From contig DATGJN010000086.1 of NCBI GenBank assembly GCA_035295165.1, positions 1 through 41,691 of the forward strand: 41,691 nucleotides of DNA, read 5' to 3'. Positions 22,426-30,476 of the stretch are shown here, one piece after another. The stretch's first letter is position 1, and every line of letters starts with the position of its first letter. A program made the translations under genes and the position numbers. The DNA comes from a bacterium (GTDB lineage: Bacteria; Sysuimicrobiota; Sysuimicrobiia; Sysuimicrobiales; Segetimicrobiaceae). The notes beneath the pieces were generated by a model. The model did not search any database. It saw only the letters and a list, made by a program, of their open reading frames with translations, and was not told the DNA's origin.

Positions 22426-23331
22426 ATGGTGGTCCAGCGGGTCAGACGCCCGACGCTCGACGAAATGGATCTGCCGATCGGTAAGAAGACGCGCCTGCAC
22501 CGGATCCTCTACGGACACGGGCCCGGTCATGGGGTTGCGCTGATCCTGCCGATCGACCAAGGCCTCGAGCACGGCCCCGTGGACTTCTTCTCCAACCCCG
22601 ACAGCGCCGATCCGGAGTTCCAGTTGAAGCTGTGCGTCGAAGGCGGGTACTCGGCGGTGGCGTTCCACTACGGGCTCGCCGCCAAGCACCTGCGCCCGTA
22701 CGCCGGCCGCGTGCCGCTGATCCTGAAGATCAACGGCAAGACGAACATCCCGTCCGACGCGCAACCGTTCAGCGGTCTCACCGGCTTCGTCGAGGACGCC
22801 GTCCGCCTGGGGGCCGACGCGGTCGGGTACACGCTCTACGTCGGGTCGCCGCGCCAGGACGAGGACATGCGGCAGCTTGCCGAGGTGCGGCGCACGTGCG
22901 ACGCCGCGGGAATGCCGCTGATCGTGTGGTCGTACCCGCGCGGCGAGGCCATCGACAAGAAGGGCGGCCGCGACGGCCTGTACGCCATCGACTACGCGGC
23001 CCGACTGGCGTGCGAGATGGGCGCGGACATCGTCAAGCTCAACGTGCCGGAGTTCGACGACAAGGCGGCCGCGTCGCCGAAGCCCTACAACACGTTGCAC
23101 CTGGGCTACCGGGAGGCGGTCGAGAAGGTTGTTCGGAGCGCCGGGCGCACGCTCGTGTTGTTCAGCGGCGGCAGCAAGATGGGCGACGAGGACCTGCTGG
23201 GCAAGGCCCGCCACTGCATGGAGGCGGGCGCGGTCGGGCTGATCTTCGGGCGGAACATGTGGCAGCGGTCGATGCCCGACGCCCTGCGGATCACCGCGGA
23301 GATCAAGCGGATCATGCTGGAAACGGCCTAG
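22426..23331 (+). CDS. Class I fructose-bisphosphate aldolase, DhnA/archaeal type
   Basis: 301 residues from ATG 22426 (AGGAGG about 8 bases upstream). It belongs to the DhnA/FbaB class I aldolases that cleave fructose 1,6-bisphosphate to triose phosphates through a lysine Schiff base. Visible blocks are ALILPIDQGLEHGPVDFFSN (about 38-57), GYSAVAFHYGLAAKH, LILKINGKTNIPS, ADAVGYTLYVGS, MPLIVWSYPRGEAIDKKGG, GADIVKLNVPEF (probable Schiff-base Lys) and LFSGGSKMGDEDLL with GLIFGRNMWQR forming the phosphate-binding loops. The same fold includes transaldolase-like enzymes of aromatic amino-acid synthesis in archaea, which cannot be ruled out. It follows the LptA-like gene after 64 bases. Confidence 0.9.
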   Translation: MVVQRVRRPTLDEMDLPIGKKTRLHRILYGHGPGHGVALILPIDQGLEHGPVDFFSNPDSADPEFQLKLCVEGGYSAVAFHYGLAAKHLRPYAGRVPLILKINGKTNIPSDAQPFSGLTGFVEDAVRLGADAVGYTLYVGSPRQDEDMRQLAEVRRTCDAAGMPLIVWSYPRGEAIDKKGGRDGLYAIDYAARLACEMGADIVKLNVPEFDDKAAASPKPYNTLHLGYREAVEKVVRSAGRTLVLFSGGSKMGDEDLLGKARHCMEAGAVGLIFGRNMWQRSMPDALRITAEIKRIMLETA

Positions 23332-23337
23332 GACCGT

Positions 23338-23766
23338 TTGGAGCGATCCCGGGTGGGCGCGGTCGGGCGCTGGCTTGCCGCGGTCGCGGCGGGCGTGATC
23401 GTCTTCGAGGGGCTGGACCTGCTCGGGTCCAGCCCCGCCGTCACGTCGTGGCTCCCCATCGCGGCGTCGCTCCCGACCCTGTCCCCGTTCGCCTGCGGCG
23501 CGGCGGCCGCGTGGACCGGCCGCCTGCACGCCGTGCCGGCGCTCCTCGCCGCCGCGGTCGCGGTGTGGACGCGGATCGGCGTGGACCGCGCGATCGGCAT
23601 CGTGCAGGGCGCGCACCTGTCGGAGGAGTACGGGCTGGTCCTCATCCTCGCGTTTGGGATCCCGTGGATGTTGAGCGCGCTCGCCGGGGGAGTGATCGCG
23701 GTGGCCGTGCGGGGCGCCGCGCGGCGCTGGACCCGCGGGGCCGTCCGCCCGGCGCTGCGGTCGTAG
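23338..23766 (+). CDS. Small membrane protein, unknown function
   Basis: 142 residues from TTG 23338 (a GTG at 23353 is an alternative). Four hydrophobic segments are visible, about 9-28 (RWLAAVAAGVIVFEGLDLLG), 38-60, 63-80 and 98-122, so the protein sits in the cytoplasmic membrane. The last 18 residues are strongly basic (RGAARRWTRGAVRPALRS), which suggests a cytoplasmic C-terminus. I do not recognise a family. It starts 6 bases after the aldolase stop and is probably translated from the same mRNA. The spacing to the next gene (97 bases) shows nothing I can support. Confidence 0.7.
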   Translation: MERSRVGAVGRWLAAVAAGVIVFEGLDLLGSSPAVTSWLPIAASLPTLSPFACGAAAAWTGRLHAVPALLAAAVAVWTRIGVDRAIGIVQGAHLSEEYGLVLILAFGIPWMLSALAGGVIAVAVRGAARRWTRGAVRPALRS

Positions 23767-23863
23767 ATGCATCTTTCCGACGGGGTCTCTCGAACGACCC
23801 GCGGCGCCCGACCGTTCACGCGCGCGTCAGAGCCGCGCGGGTCGGGGTAACGGTCCACGCGCG

Positions 23864-24493
23864 ATGCCGGGCAGCCAGTTCGCGCTTCCGATCGGGTTCG
23901 ACCTCGCCGGGGTGCTCCTGTTCGCGGTGACCGGGGCGTGGAGCGCGATGGCGCGGGGGTACGACATCATGGGTGTGTTCGTGCTGGCGTTCGTAACCGG
24001 CACGGGCGGCGGCTTGATCCGTGACGGCCTGTTCCTGACACGGGTGCCGCGTGTCCTCACCGACTGGCGCTACGTCGCGGTGGTGCTCGTGGGCGGCCTC
24101 ATCGGCGTGGCCGGAGGGTCGTACGCGAAACGATTCGCGACCGCGTTCGCGATGGTGGACGCGCTCGGCCTCGGCGCGTACGCTGTCGTCGGCGCGCAGG
24201 CCTCGCTCGCCGCGGGCCTTCCGGCGCTCGCGGCCCTGATCGTCGGGTTGACGAACGCGGTCGGGGGCGGGCTGCTTCGGGATGTACTGGTGCGCGAGGA
24301 ACCGCTGTTGTTCAAGCCGAGCCAGCTGTACGGTGTGACGGCGTTGGCCGGCTGCGTCGTCTTCCTGTTGCTCGAACAGCAACTGCGCGTGCCGGCGTCG
24401 GACGCCGCGCTCGTGGCGATCGGCGTGACCTTCGCGCTGCGCATGCTCTCCAGGCGCTTCAACTGGCAGACCGCGCCGCTCGGCCGCCGGTAG
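23864..24493 (+). CDS. TRIC-like/UPF0126 membrane protein
   Basis: 209 residues, ATG 23864. It is an integral membrane protein of the UPF0126 (YicG/YadS) family, the bacterial relatives of trimeric intracellular cation channels. It has two repeats of three membrane segments, each with the family GGG-[L]-[IL]-R-D signature: GTGGGLIRDGLFL (about 45-57) and VGGGLLRDVLVREEPL (about 136-151). These repeats form the kinked pore helices in solved TRIC structures, and a potassium-permeable channel function has been shown for some members. It is the last gene of the co-directional block and converges with the XRE regulator gene 70 bases away. Confidence 0.9.
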   Translation: MPGSQFALPIGFDLAGVLLFAVTGAWSAMARGYDIMGVFVLAFVTGTGGGLIRDGLFLTRVPRVLTDWRYVAVVLVGGLIGVAGGSYAKRFATAFAMVDALGLGAYAVVGAQASLAAGLPALAALIVGLTNAVGGGLLRDVLVREEPLLFKPSQLYGVTALAGCVVFLLLEQQLRVPASDAALVAIGVTFALRMLSRRFNWQTAPLGRR

Positions 24494-24563
24494 CGGGGGC
24501 ATCGCCGCGTCCGATCGGATCGACCCCAGGCCTAAGCAGGCCCCGCGATATCGGTCGTTGGCG

Positions 24564-25427
24564 CTACGCGCCGGTGCGCGCCAGGCGGCGTGCGACGTCC
24601 TCGGTGGCCTCGTCGGCCGGGAAGAAGCACTCCACACGCAGTTCCTGCAGGGTGATGTCCTGCGGCGTCCCCAGGGTGGCGATCGTCGTAAAGAACCGCA
24701 CCCTGAGGTCGCCCTTGCAAAGCAAAAGCGACAGGAACGGCGCCGACTGCGCGTGCGCGTCGGGGGTGCGCCACCGCGCGGGGCCGCCGGGGTACGCCAG
24801 GACTTCGTCGAGCAGACGGTGGGTGCCCTCGTCGGGGATGCCGCCCACGGCTTCCCGGTGGATCTGCTGGATCAGCGGGCCGGCAAGGGCCTCCCAATTC
24901 TCGATGTACGGGCGCAGGCCGCGCGGGTGGAAGGTCAGTCGCACCGCGTTCGGCGGCCCTGGCACCTGCGCCACCGCCTCGGGATCGAGGAAGAGCCTGA
25001 ACAACCGGTCGGCCGCGCGGTTCTGCATGAGCAGGTTCCAGTGTCGGTCCACGACCATTGCGGGGTACGGCTCCTGCTGGGCCAGCATGAAATCGAGCGC
25101 CCGCCGCACCTGGTCCATCTCCGGCGCGGCCAGGGCGGTCTCTCGGTACACTCCCGCGAACCCCGCGGCGGTCAGCAGCAGGTTTTGCTCCCGCAACGGT
25201 ACGTCGAGCACGCCGGCCAGGAGCAGTACCATCTGGCGGCTCGGCTGGGTGCGTCCGGTTTCGAGAAAGCTCAGGTGGCGCGCCGAGATCTCGGCCTCGG
25301 TGGCGAGCGCGAGTTGGCTCATGCGTCGGGCGAGCCTCCAGCGCCGCAGCAACTCACCGAAGGGGCGCGGTCCCGTGGCGACGCTCGGGCCCGCCGTCGG
25401 TCTCCCGGTCGTGCTCTTCGCACTCAT
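24564..25427 (-). CDS. XRE-type helix-turn-helix regulator with MmyB-like ligand-binding domain
   Basis: 287 residues from ATG 25427 (GGAGG 8 bases upstream). Residues about 20-85 are an XRE helix-turn-helix: LLRRWRLARRMSQLALATEA, EISARHLSFLETGRTQPSRQ and LLLAGVLDVPLREQNLLLTA. The C-terminal part is the MmyB-like domain: PYPAMVVDRHWNLLMQNRAA, RLFRLFLDPEA, NAVRLTFHPRGLRPYIENWE, LLLCKGDLRVRFFTTIATLG and TPQDITLQELRVECFFPADE. Members bind small, often fatty or aromatic, ligands in this domain. A TACACT -10 (25453-25448) lies about 20 bases before the start. The regulated gene is not obvious; an isolated regulator between convergent and divergent neighbours is common for this family. Confidence 0.9.
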   Translation of the reverse strand: MSAKSTTGRPTAGPSVATGPRPFGELLRRWRLARRMSQLALATEAEISARHLSFLETGRTQPSRQMVLLLAGVLDVPLREQNLLLTAAGFAGVYRETALAAPEMDQVRRALDFMLAQQEPYPAMVVDRHWNLLMQNRAADRLFRLFLDPEAVAQVPGPPNAVRLTFHPRGLRPYIENWEALAGPLIQQIHREAVGGIPDEGTHRLLDEVLAYPGGPARWRTPDAHAQSAPFLSLLLCKGDLRVRFFTTIATLGTPQDITLQELRVECFFPADEATEDVARRLARTGA

Positions 25428-25563
25428 GTCGCGCACCTCCATGAGAGAGTGTACGCGATGGGGGGGGATGCCGGCGATTACTTCGCTGGTAATTGAACGT
25501 GGCGCGTGACCGGACCGAACACGCGCGGGCGGTGCCGGACCACGACCACCGGGGCGGTTCGCG

Positions 25564-26241
25564 CTAGGGTTCCTCGCCCCGGGTGATGTAGTTGTAGAGC
25601 GTCCGATCGCGATAGGCCATGTTGAACTGGAGCGCCGCGTCTCGAGTCCGCGCCGTCCGGTAGTACGCTGAGCCGAGCATGTAATGCAGCACGCTGTTGC
25701 TCGGATCCAGCCGGACCGCTTCCTCCCACTGGGCGATCGTGTTCTTCGCGTCGTTGTGCGTCGAGTAGATGTAGCCGAGGTACCCGTGATTCATCGCGTT
25801 CGACGGATCCTGGCGCGTGATTTCGAGAAACTGCTCGAACGGCGTGTTGTGGTTGCCGCCCACCCACGAGGCGAACGCGAGCTCGTACCGGGCCAGAAGG
25901 TCGTGCGGGTTCTGGTGGATGGCCGCGGTGGCGTCCGTGATGATCTTCCGCTCCAGCTCGGGGCGGCGGGACTCGCCGCCGATCATCTGGTCGACCTGCT
26001 TGAGGATGTGCCACCCGTCGATCAGCATGCCCTCGTGCGCATACACCATCGACAGCCGGAATGCGAGTTCGGGATCTGGGTGCGAGGCCAGTTGCGCCTT
26101 GAGCCCCGGCACGAGTCCCTTCCAGCTCTGTCCGCCCTGCTGCGCGCCGGCCGGAACCAGGGGGGGGCTCAACAAGACCGTGGCGATCAAGACGATCATG
26201 GGCATAGCAACGCGGCGTATCGAGCGGCTCGGCTTTGTCAT
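25564..26241 (-). CDS. Exported tetratricopeptide-repeat protein
   Basis: 225 residues from ATG 26241 (GGAG about 10 bases upstream and an extended -10 promoter just before). Residues about 5-34 are a signal peptide (RRVAMPMIVLIATVLLSPPL), so the protein is exported. The mature chain has helical-hairpin repeats: PELAFRLSMVYAHEGMLIDG, PHDLLARYELAFASWVGGNH, PSNAMNHGYLGYIYSTHNDA and PSNSVLHYMLGSAYYRTART, at spacing of about 33-37 residues, the TPR pattern. The chain ends with RDRTLYNYITRGEEP. It probably scaffolds another exported or envelope protein. No partner is obvious. The gene downstream on the same strand is the XRE regulator, and the one upstream is a SnoaL-like protein with its own end 87 bases away. 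Confidence 0.82.
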   Translation of the reverse strand: MTKPSRSIRRVAMPMIVLIATVLLSPPLVPAGAQQGGQSWKGLVPGLKAQLASHPDPELAFRLSMVYAHEGMLIDGWHILKQVDQMIGGESRRPELERKIITDATAAIHQNPHDLLARYELAFASWVGGNHNTPFEQFLEITRQDPSNAMNHGYLGYIYSTHNDAKNTIAQWEEAVRLDPSNSVLHYMLGSAYYRTARTRDAALQFNMAYRDRTLYNYITRGEEP

Positions 26242-26274
26242 CTCAGCGACACTCCGTGGAGTTGAAACTCTGAC

Positions 26275-26283
26275 AGTGTAGCA
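26275..26283 (-). promoter_or_regulatory. Extended -10 promoter of the TPR gene
   Basis: TGCTACACT on the minus strand (26283-26275) is an extended -10 (TGnTAnnnT). No -35 match is present at the proper distance, as expected for extended -10 promoters. Transcription would begin near 26268, about 27 bases before ATG 26241. Confidence 0.55.
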
Positions 26284-26327
26284 TACGCGTTGGGTGTGGC
26301 GCCAGTTCGATGTGTCGCCCCGCCTAT

Positions 26328-26759
26328 TCACACCGCGCCGATCTGTCGCATCAGGCTCAGCGCGTCGCCAAGTACCCACACGTGCCGGATCTTCCCGTTC
26401 GCGATCTCGAAGAACGCGGCGCCGGAGTACGTGACTTTCCGCCCCGTCGCGGCGTGTTCGAGGAGCGGCCCCAGGTGTGTGCCCGTGTAGGTCAGCCGTG
26501 CGACCACCTTGTCATCCTCGGCCACGAGGTCGTCGATCCGATTGTGGAAATCGGGGAATGCGTCGCGGATCAGGCGCATATACTCGACCACCCCGGCGTG
26601 ACCGCGCGCGCGCACGCCGATGGAGCCCCGGAAATCGACGTCGGACGCGAGCGCCTCAGGCACGGCGGACTCATCCCACGTATTCCACATGACGTCGTAG
26701 AACCGCAGCCCCAGCGTCCTGTTGCCCCCGACGCTCAGGTCCGTTCCGCGCCGATCCAC
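26328..26759 (-). CDS. SnoaL-like/ester cyclase family protein
   Basis: 143 residues from GTG 26759. The NTF2-like cone fold pattern is clear: NRTLGLRFYDVMWNTWDESA, VDFRGSIGVRARGHAGVVEY, MRLIRDAFPDFHNRIDDLVA, VVARLTYTGTHLGPLLEHAA and IRHVWVLGDALSLMRQIGAV. Members of this family cyclise or hydrate polyketide-like substrates or have no known activity. The GTG start overlaps the MoaD-MoaE stop by 25 bases and keeps the family N-terminal helix; the ATG at 26690 would lose it. A CTG at 26738 overlapping the upstream stop is a third, less likely, choice. Translational coupling to the molybdopterin gene is likely, but any functional link is unknown. Confidence 0.82.
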   Translation of the reverse strand: MDRRGTDLSVGGNRTLGLRFYDVMWNTWDESAVPEALASDVDFRGSIGVRARGHAGVVEYMRLIRDAFPDFHNRIDDLVAEDDKVVARLTYTGTHLGPLLEHAATGRKVTYSGAAFFEIANGKIRHVWVLGDALSLMRQIGAV

Positions 26760-27472
26760 TCCGCGCCGCCGTCCCAGACTTCCTTCTTCCAGATGGGCAC
26801 GGTGAGTTTGAGCGTGTCGATGCAGTATCGCGCCGCCTCGAACGCCGCCGCCCGGTGCGGCGCCGAGACCGCGACCGCCACGCTGGTTTCGCCGACGCCC
26901 AGGCGACCCGTGCGATGCGCGATCGCGATGCGGGTGACCGGCCACCGCTCCCCGGCCGCCGCGGCGATCCGTTCGAGCTCGCGGCGCGCGACCACGTCGT
27001 ATGCTTCGTACGTCAGGTGCTGCACGCGACGCCCCCGGGTGTTGTCGCGGACAACGCCCAGGAACAAGACGATCCCGCCGGCGGTGGCGTCGGCGACCTC
27101 GGCGAGCACGCGGTCCGCTGAGATCGGACCGTCGGTGAGGATCACGAGCGGTGCGCGATCCGACCGGGCCTGCGTCACTCCTGCGCGTTCGTCCGCATCG
27201 GGCGTGTCCGGGTCGGTCCGGCGCCCGTCCCCGCCGCTCACCGGCGGAATCAGCGCGACTTCGTCCGACTCCCGGAACGGACGGGGGTCGCGGACGTACT
27301 CATCGTTGACGGCGTAGCCGCTCGGGGCGGGAAGCGACGCCAGCGCCGGGTACCGTGCGACGAGCGACGCCCACAGCCCCGGGCCGTCGGCGTCCGGATC
27401 GATCGGGAGCTCCACGACCGGCTGTCCGACCGCCTCCCGGTATGACGCGAACAAGCGGACCCTGACCTTCAC
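26735..27472 (-). CDS. moaX: MoaD-MoaE fusion (MoaX-like molybdopterin synthase)
   Basis: 245 residues from GTG 27472. Molybdopterin synthase transfers sulfur onto precursor Z (cPMP) using MoaD as the thiocarboxylated carrier and MoaE as the catalytic subunit; here both are one chain. Residues 1-81 are MoaD: RVRLFASYREAVGQPVVELP, DVARYP-like ARYPALASLPAPSGYAVNDE, and the terminal PPVSGG with Gly80-Gly81. Residues about 110-245 are MoaE: PLVILTDGPISADRVLAEVA, VRDNTRGRRVQHLTYEAYD, VTRIAIAHRTGRLGVGETSV and CIDTLKLTVPIWKKEVW with the catalytic lysines. In Mycobacterium tuberculosis the fused MoaX is cleaved after its di-glycine to free the MoaD C-terminus, and this protein may need the same processing. 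A MoeB-rhodanese activating enzyme is encoded at the left edge. An extended -10 lies 6 bases before the start. Confidence 0.93.
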   Translation of the reverse strand: MKVRVRLFASYREAVGQPVVELPIDPDADGPGLWASLVARYPALASLPAPSGYAVNDEYVRDPRPFRESDEVALIPPVSGGDGRRTDPDTPDADERAGVTQARSDRAPLVILTDGPISADRVLAEVADATAGGIVLFLGVVRDNTRGRRVQHLTYEAYDVVARRELERIAAAAGERWPVTRIAIAHRTGRLGVGETSVAVAVSAPHRAAAFEAARYCIDTLKLTVPIWKKEVWDGGAEWIGAERT

Positions 27473-27478
27473 GCCCCG

Positions 27479-27487
27479 ATTGTACCA
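27479..27487 (-). promoter_or_regulatory. Extended -10 promoter placing moaX as a leaderless transcript
   Basis: TGGTACAAT on the minus strand (27487-27479) is an exact extended -10 (TGnTAnAAT). It ends 6 bases before the moaX GTG, so the predicted transcript starts at or one base before the start codon, with no room for a Shine-Dalgarno. No -35 match. Confidence 0.55.
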
Positions 27488-27671
27488 CACACGCGCGCGC
27501 CCCCCGCGCCGGGTGCGCGGTCGCGCGGGCGCTCCATTTTGCCGCATGTCTGCACCGAATGTCGGGGCGCCGGCGAAACGGGTGTGGCGCCGCCCAGGGT
27601 GTCGGTGGCACGCGGTCGAATCACTGGCACGGCGCAATGACGAACGCGGACCGGGCGAGTTGGCAGGAAGC

Positions 27672-29372
27672 GTGACGGACGACACGGCCCCGGCGGCCGA
27701 TCGGGAGTCCCCCGATGTTTCCGGCGAGCGGTGGACCGGCCGACCCGGCGCACGATCCTCGTCGGGGGCTCCGCAGATCCGATCGCTCGCCGAAGCGGCG
27801 GCGGTCTGCGTCATCGTCGCGGGCGCCCTCGCGATACGCCTCTGGGGGGTCGGGCGCGGGCTTCCCTACGTGCACGAGTGGGACGAGCCGCTCGTCCTCA
27901 CCTGGGTCATCGGCATGCTCCAGCGCGGCGACATCAATCCGTCCACGTTCGCGTATCCCAGCGTGTACTACTACTTGCTCCTGCCCGTGGTGCACCTGTG
28001 GTACCTCTGGCTCCATCTGCGCGGACGGATCACGTCCCCGTGGGACATCCAGCTGTTTCACCCCCAGGGGGCGTACGCGCACTATTGGTGGTACATCAGC
28101 TACCCGTCGTTCTACCTGTGGGGCCGTGTCCTCACGGCGTGCCTGGGCGCGGGCACGGTGGTCGTCGTCTACCGCATCGGTGCGGTCTTGTTCGAGCCGG
28201 CCGTCGGGCTCCTCGCCGCCGCGATCCTCGCGGTCGCGCCGGGCACGATCTACTATGCGGATACGGTGCGCGTGGACGTGCCCATGATCTTTTTCCTGAT
28301 GTTGGCGATTCTGGCCGGCATCGACGTGTGGCGCCGGGGCGTCCGGCGGGACTACTCGCGGGCCGGGTTGCTCGCCGGCCTCGCGGTGTCCACCAAGCCG
28401 AGCGCCTTTCTGGTCGCGCTGCCGCTCTTGATCGCGCACCTCCTGAACCCGACCCGGGACGCCGTGATCGACCGCCGCGCGGTGCGCCTGGCGTTGTTCA
28501 CCGTGCTGGGATTCGCGATCGGCACGCCGTATGCGCTCGCGCAGGTGGGGTACTTCTTGGACCGCATGAGCCAGAACGCTGCCGCGTACGGTGGATTTCC
28601 GACCGCGGCGATGATGCGCATCGGCATGCCCCTGTACCTGGGCTATCTGGTGTCCCCGCAGCAGGGCCAGGAGTGGTACGTGATCCCCCACGTCGCCTTC
28701 GGGATCGTCCCCGCCCTGGCCGCGCTCGTCGGCGCGATCGTGGGGTTCTTCTGGAAGCCGAAAGTGCAGGTCTACCTGCTGAGCTTCCCCGTCGTCTACT
28801 TCCTCTACACGGCCGGTCAGCGGTTCCTGCCGCTGCGCTACATCCTGCCCGTGCTGCCCTTCATGGCGCTGTTCGCGGCGGTCGCCGCTGTCTGGGTCTG
28901 GCGGTGGCTGCGGTTGCGGTGGACTGTGGCGCCGGCGGTGTGTCTCCCCGCGCTCGCGGCCGCGGGCGTGGTGCTGCTGCTCCTCGGGCCGGTGTGGGAC
29001 TCCGTCGCGCTCGCGCGGGCGTTGGCGGGCGATCGGGACACGCGGGCGGTTGCCGTCGATTGGCTCAGGCACCATGTGACGGCGGGTTCGAGGGTGGCGG
29101 TCGAGGCGGAACTCCGGTGGTTCATCCCCGATCTGAACCGGCTGCCGTGCACCGTGCTCTACGCGACGCGCGGAGCCGACGCCGCTTGGTATCGCGAGCA
29201 CGGGATCGACTTCGCCGTCGTCGACACACACAGCTGGCTGCGCGCAGAGGACGTCGTCTTCCGCGTGTCGTCCCCCTCGTACCTGCCGGCGTTCACCGAG
29301 GTCGCCACGTGGCCTCCCGACACGTTTCCGCTGGTCGATCCGCCCGTGCTGGTGGTTCGGGACCCCCGCTGA
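27672..29372 (+). CDS. GT39/PMT-like polytopic membrane glycosyltransferase
   Basis: 566 residues from GTG 27672 (AGGAAG just upstream). Family features of ArnT/PMT-like dolichyl- or polyprenyl-phosphate sugar transferases: the first periplasmic loop contains YVHEWDEPLVLTWVIGM with the acidic DE, and many hydrophobic segments follow (IRSLAEAAAVCVIVAGALAI, VLTACLGAGTVVVVYRIGAV, LLAAAILAVAPGTIYYADTV and about eight more). LLAGLAVSTKPSAFLVALPL is the conserved lysine-containing region. The C-terminal 110 residues form a soluble periplasmic domain (AVAVDWLRHHVTAGSRVAVE). It would transfer a sugar from a polyprenyl phosphate to a lipid or protein outside the membrane. The acceptor cannot be named. 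It starts divergently from moaX, 200 bases away; the first 60 codons upstream of GTG 27672 are open but have no family similarity. Confidence 0.85.
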   Translation: MTDDTAPAADRESPDVSGERWTGRPGARSSSGAPQIRSLAEAAAVCVIVAGALAIRLWGVGRGLPYVHEWDEPLVLTWVIGMLQRGDINPSTFAYPSVYYYLLLPVVHLWYLWLHLRGRITSPWDIQLFHPQGAYAHYWWYISYPSFYLWGRVLTACLGAGTVVVVYRIGAVLFEPAVGLLAAAILAVAPGTIYYADTVRVDVPMIFFLMLAILAGIDVWRRGVRRDYSRAGLLAGLAVSTKPSAFLVALPLLIAHLLNPTRDAVIDRRAVRLALFTVLGFAIGTPYALAQVGYFLDRMSQNAAAYGGFPTAAMMRIGMPLYLGYLVSPQQGQEWYVIPHVAFGIVPALAALVGAIVGFFWKPKVQVYLLSFPVVYFLYTAGQRFLPLRYILPVLPFMALFAAVAAVWVWRWLRLRWTVAPAVCLPALAAAGVVLLLLGPVWDSVALARALAGDRDTRAVAVDWLRHHVTAGSRVAVEAELRWFIPDLNRLPCTVLYATRGADAAWYREHGIDFAVVDTHSWLRAEDVVFRVSSPSYLPAFTEVATWPPDTFPLVDPPVLVVRDPR

Positions 29373-29521
29373 CGCCGACGCCCGATCACCGCCCGCCGCG
29401 GTAGAATAGTGAGGTCCCGACGCCGCGGCTGATCCCGCGTCCACCTCGCGCGGGACACGGCCCGCGCCGTGCGTGGGGCCGGGCAGACCGCGCGGGGGCG
29501 GACGGCTAGGAGGAACGGGTC

Positions 29522-30427
29522 GTGAGGATCCAACGGATTCATCGCGCCTGGAGGATGGCGCTGGCGGCCCTGCTGGCGGTCGCCGTCGCGCTGCTGGCTG
29601 CGCCGGCGCGCCCCGTGACCGCGCAGTTGTTCGGCATCAGCGAGCAGCAGGAGATTCAGATCGGTCGCGAGGTCGAGCGCCAGATGGCGCAGCAATACGG
29701 CTTCGTGAGCGACCCGCAGCAGACCCAATACGTGACGACGCTCGGTCTCAAGCTCGCCCACGTGTCCGAGCGCCCGAATCTGCCGTGGACGTACCATATC
29801 ATCAGGGGCAGCGTCGTCAACTCGTTCGCTGCGCCAGGCGGGTTCATCTTCGTGACGCAGGGGATGATGCGCTTCGTCAAGTCCGAAGACGAGCTGGCGT
29901 TTGTGCTCGGGCACGAGACGACCCACGTGGCGCACCGGCATGCGGTGGACCTCGCGCAGCGCGACATGGAGCTGCAGCTCGGGGCGGTCATCGTGACGCA
30001 GATCCTCTTCGGTGGCAGCCTGGGCGCCTACGAACTGACGCAGCTCGGTCGTGCCCTGGTGGACGCGAAGTACTCGCGCGAGAAGGAGGCCGAGGCGGAC
30101 CACTACGGCGTGATCTACATGCGCAAGGTAGGGTACAATCCCATGGCCGCGCTCTCGTTCTTCCAGCGACTCGCGGCCAGCGAGAAGGCCCAGCCGAGTG
30201 CGTTCCAGCACGCGTTCGAGGATCACCCGGACACCCCGGCCCGGATCGCCGCGATCCAGACCGAGCTGCACCAAATGGGGTACGACGTTCCGCTTCCGGG
30301 GCCGCCGCCCCCGACGTCGTCCGCCCCCGGGAGATCCACTCCGTCCGCGCCCCAGACGCCCGGTCCGGACACGTCCAGATCCACGCCGTCTGCGCCCGCG
30401 CCGCGGCCGCGCGACGCCGGCCCCTGA
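29522..30427 (+). CDS. M48-family metalloprotease (periplasmic)
   Basis: 301 residues from GTG 29522 (AGGAGGAA about 8 bases upstream; a TAGAAT at 29402 may be its -10). A signal peptide of about 34 residues (RMALAALLAVAVALLAAPAR) directs export. The catalytic zinc motif is GHETTHVAHRH (His131, Glu132, His135), with the third ligand Glu in YSREKEAEADHYGV. HIIRGSVVNSFAAPGGFIF and VTQGMMRFVKSEDELAF precede it as in BepA/YfgC and LoiP proteases, which act on misfolded or outer-membrane proteins. About 45 C-terminal residues form a Pro/Ser/Thr linker with no fold, ending the protein without the TPR domain of BepA. It is followed 50 bases later by a PHP phosphoesterase gene. Confidence 0.92.
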   Translation: MRIQRIHRAWRMALAALLAVAVALLAAPARPVTAQLFGISEQQEIQIGREVERQMAQQYGFVSDPQQTQYVTTLGLKLAHVSERPNLPWTYHIIRGSVVNSFAAPGGFIFVTQGMMRFVKSEDELAFVLGHETTHVAHRHAVDLAQRDMELQLGAVIVTQILFGGSLGAYELTQLGRALVDAKYSREKEAEADHYGVIYMRKVGYNPMAALSFFQRLAASEKAQPSAFQHAFEDHPDTPARIAAIQTELHQMGYDVPLPGPPPPTSSAPGRSTPSAPQTPGPDTSRSTPSAPAPRPRDAGP

Positions 30428-30476
30428 GCGACGTGCGGGAACAGGTAGGGGGGACCGGTCCGCGAATGTACCCCGG

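Noticed and set aside
27621-29444. A 607-codon minus-strand frame under the GT39-like gene
   Set aside because: Rich in Arg, Asp, Gln and His with no hydrophobic core or family motif, while the plus-strand frame has regular membrane segments.
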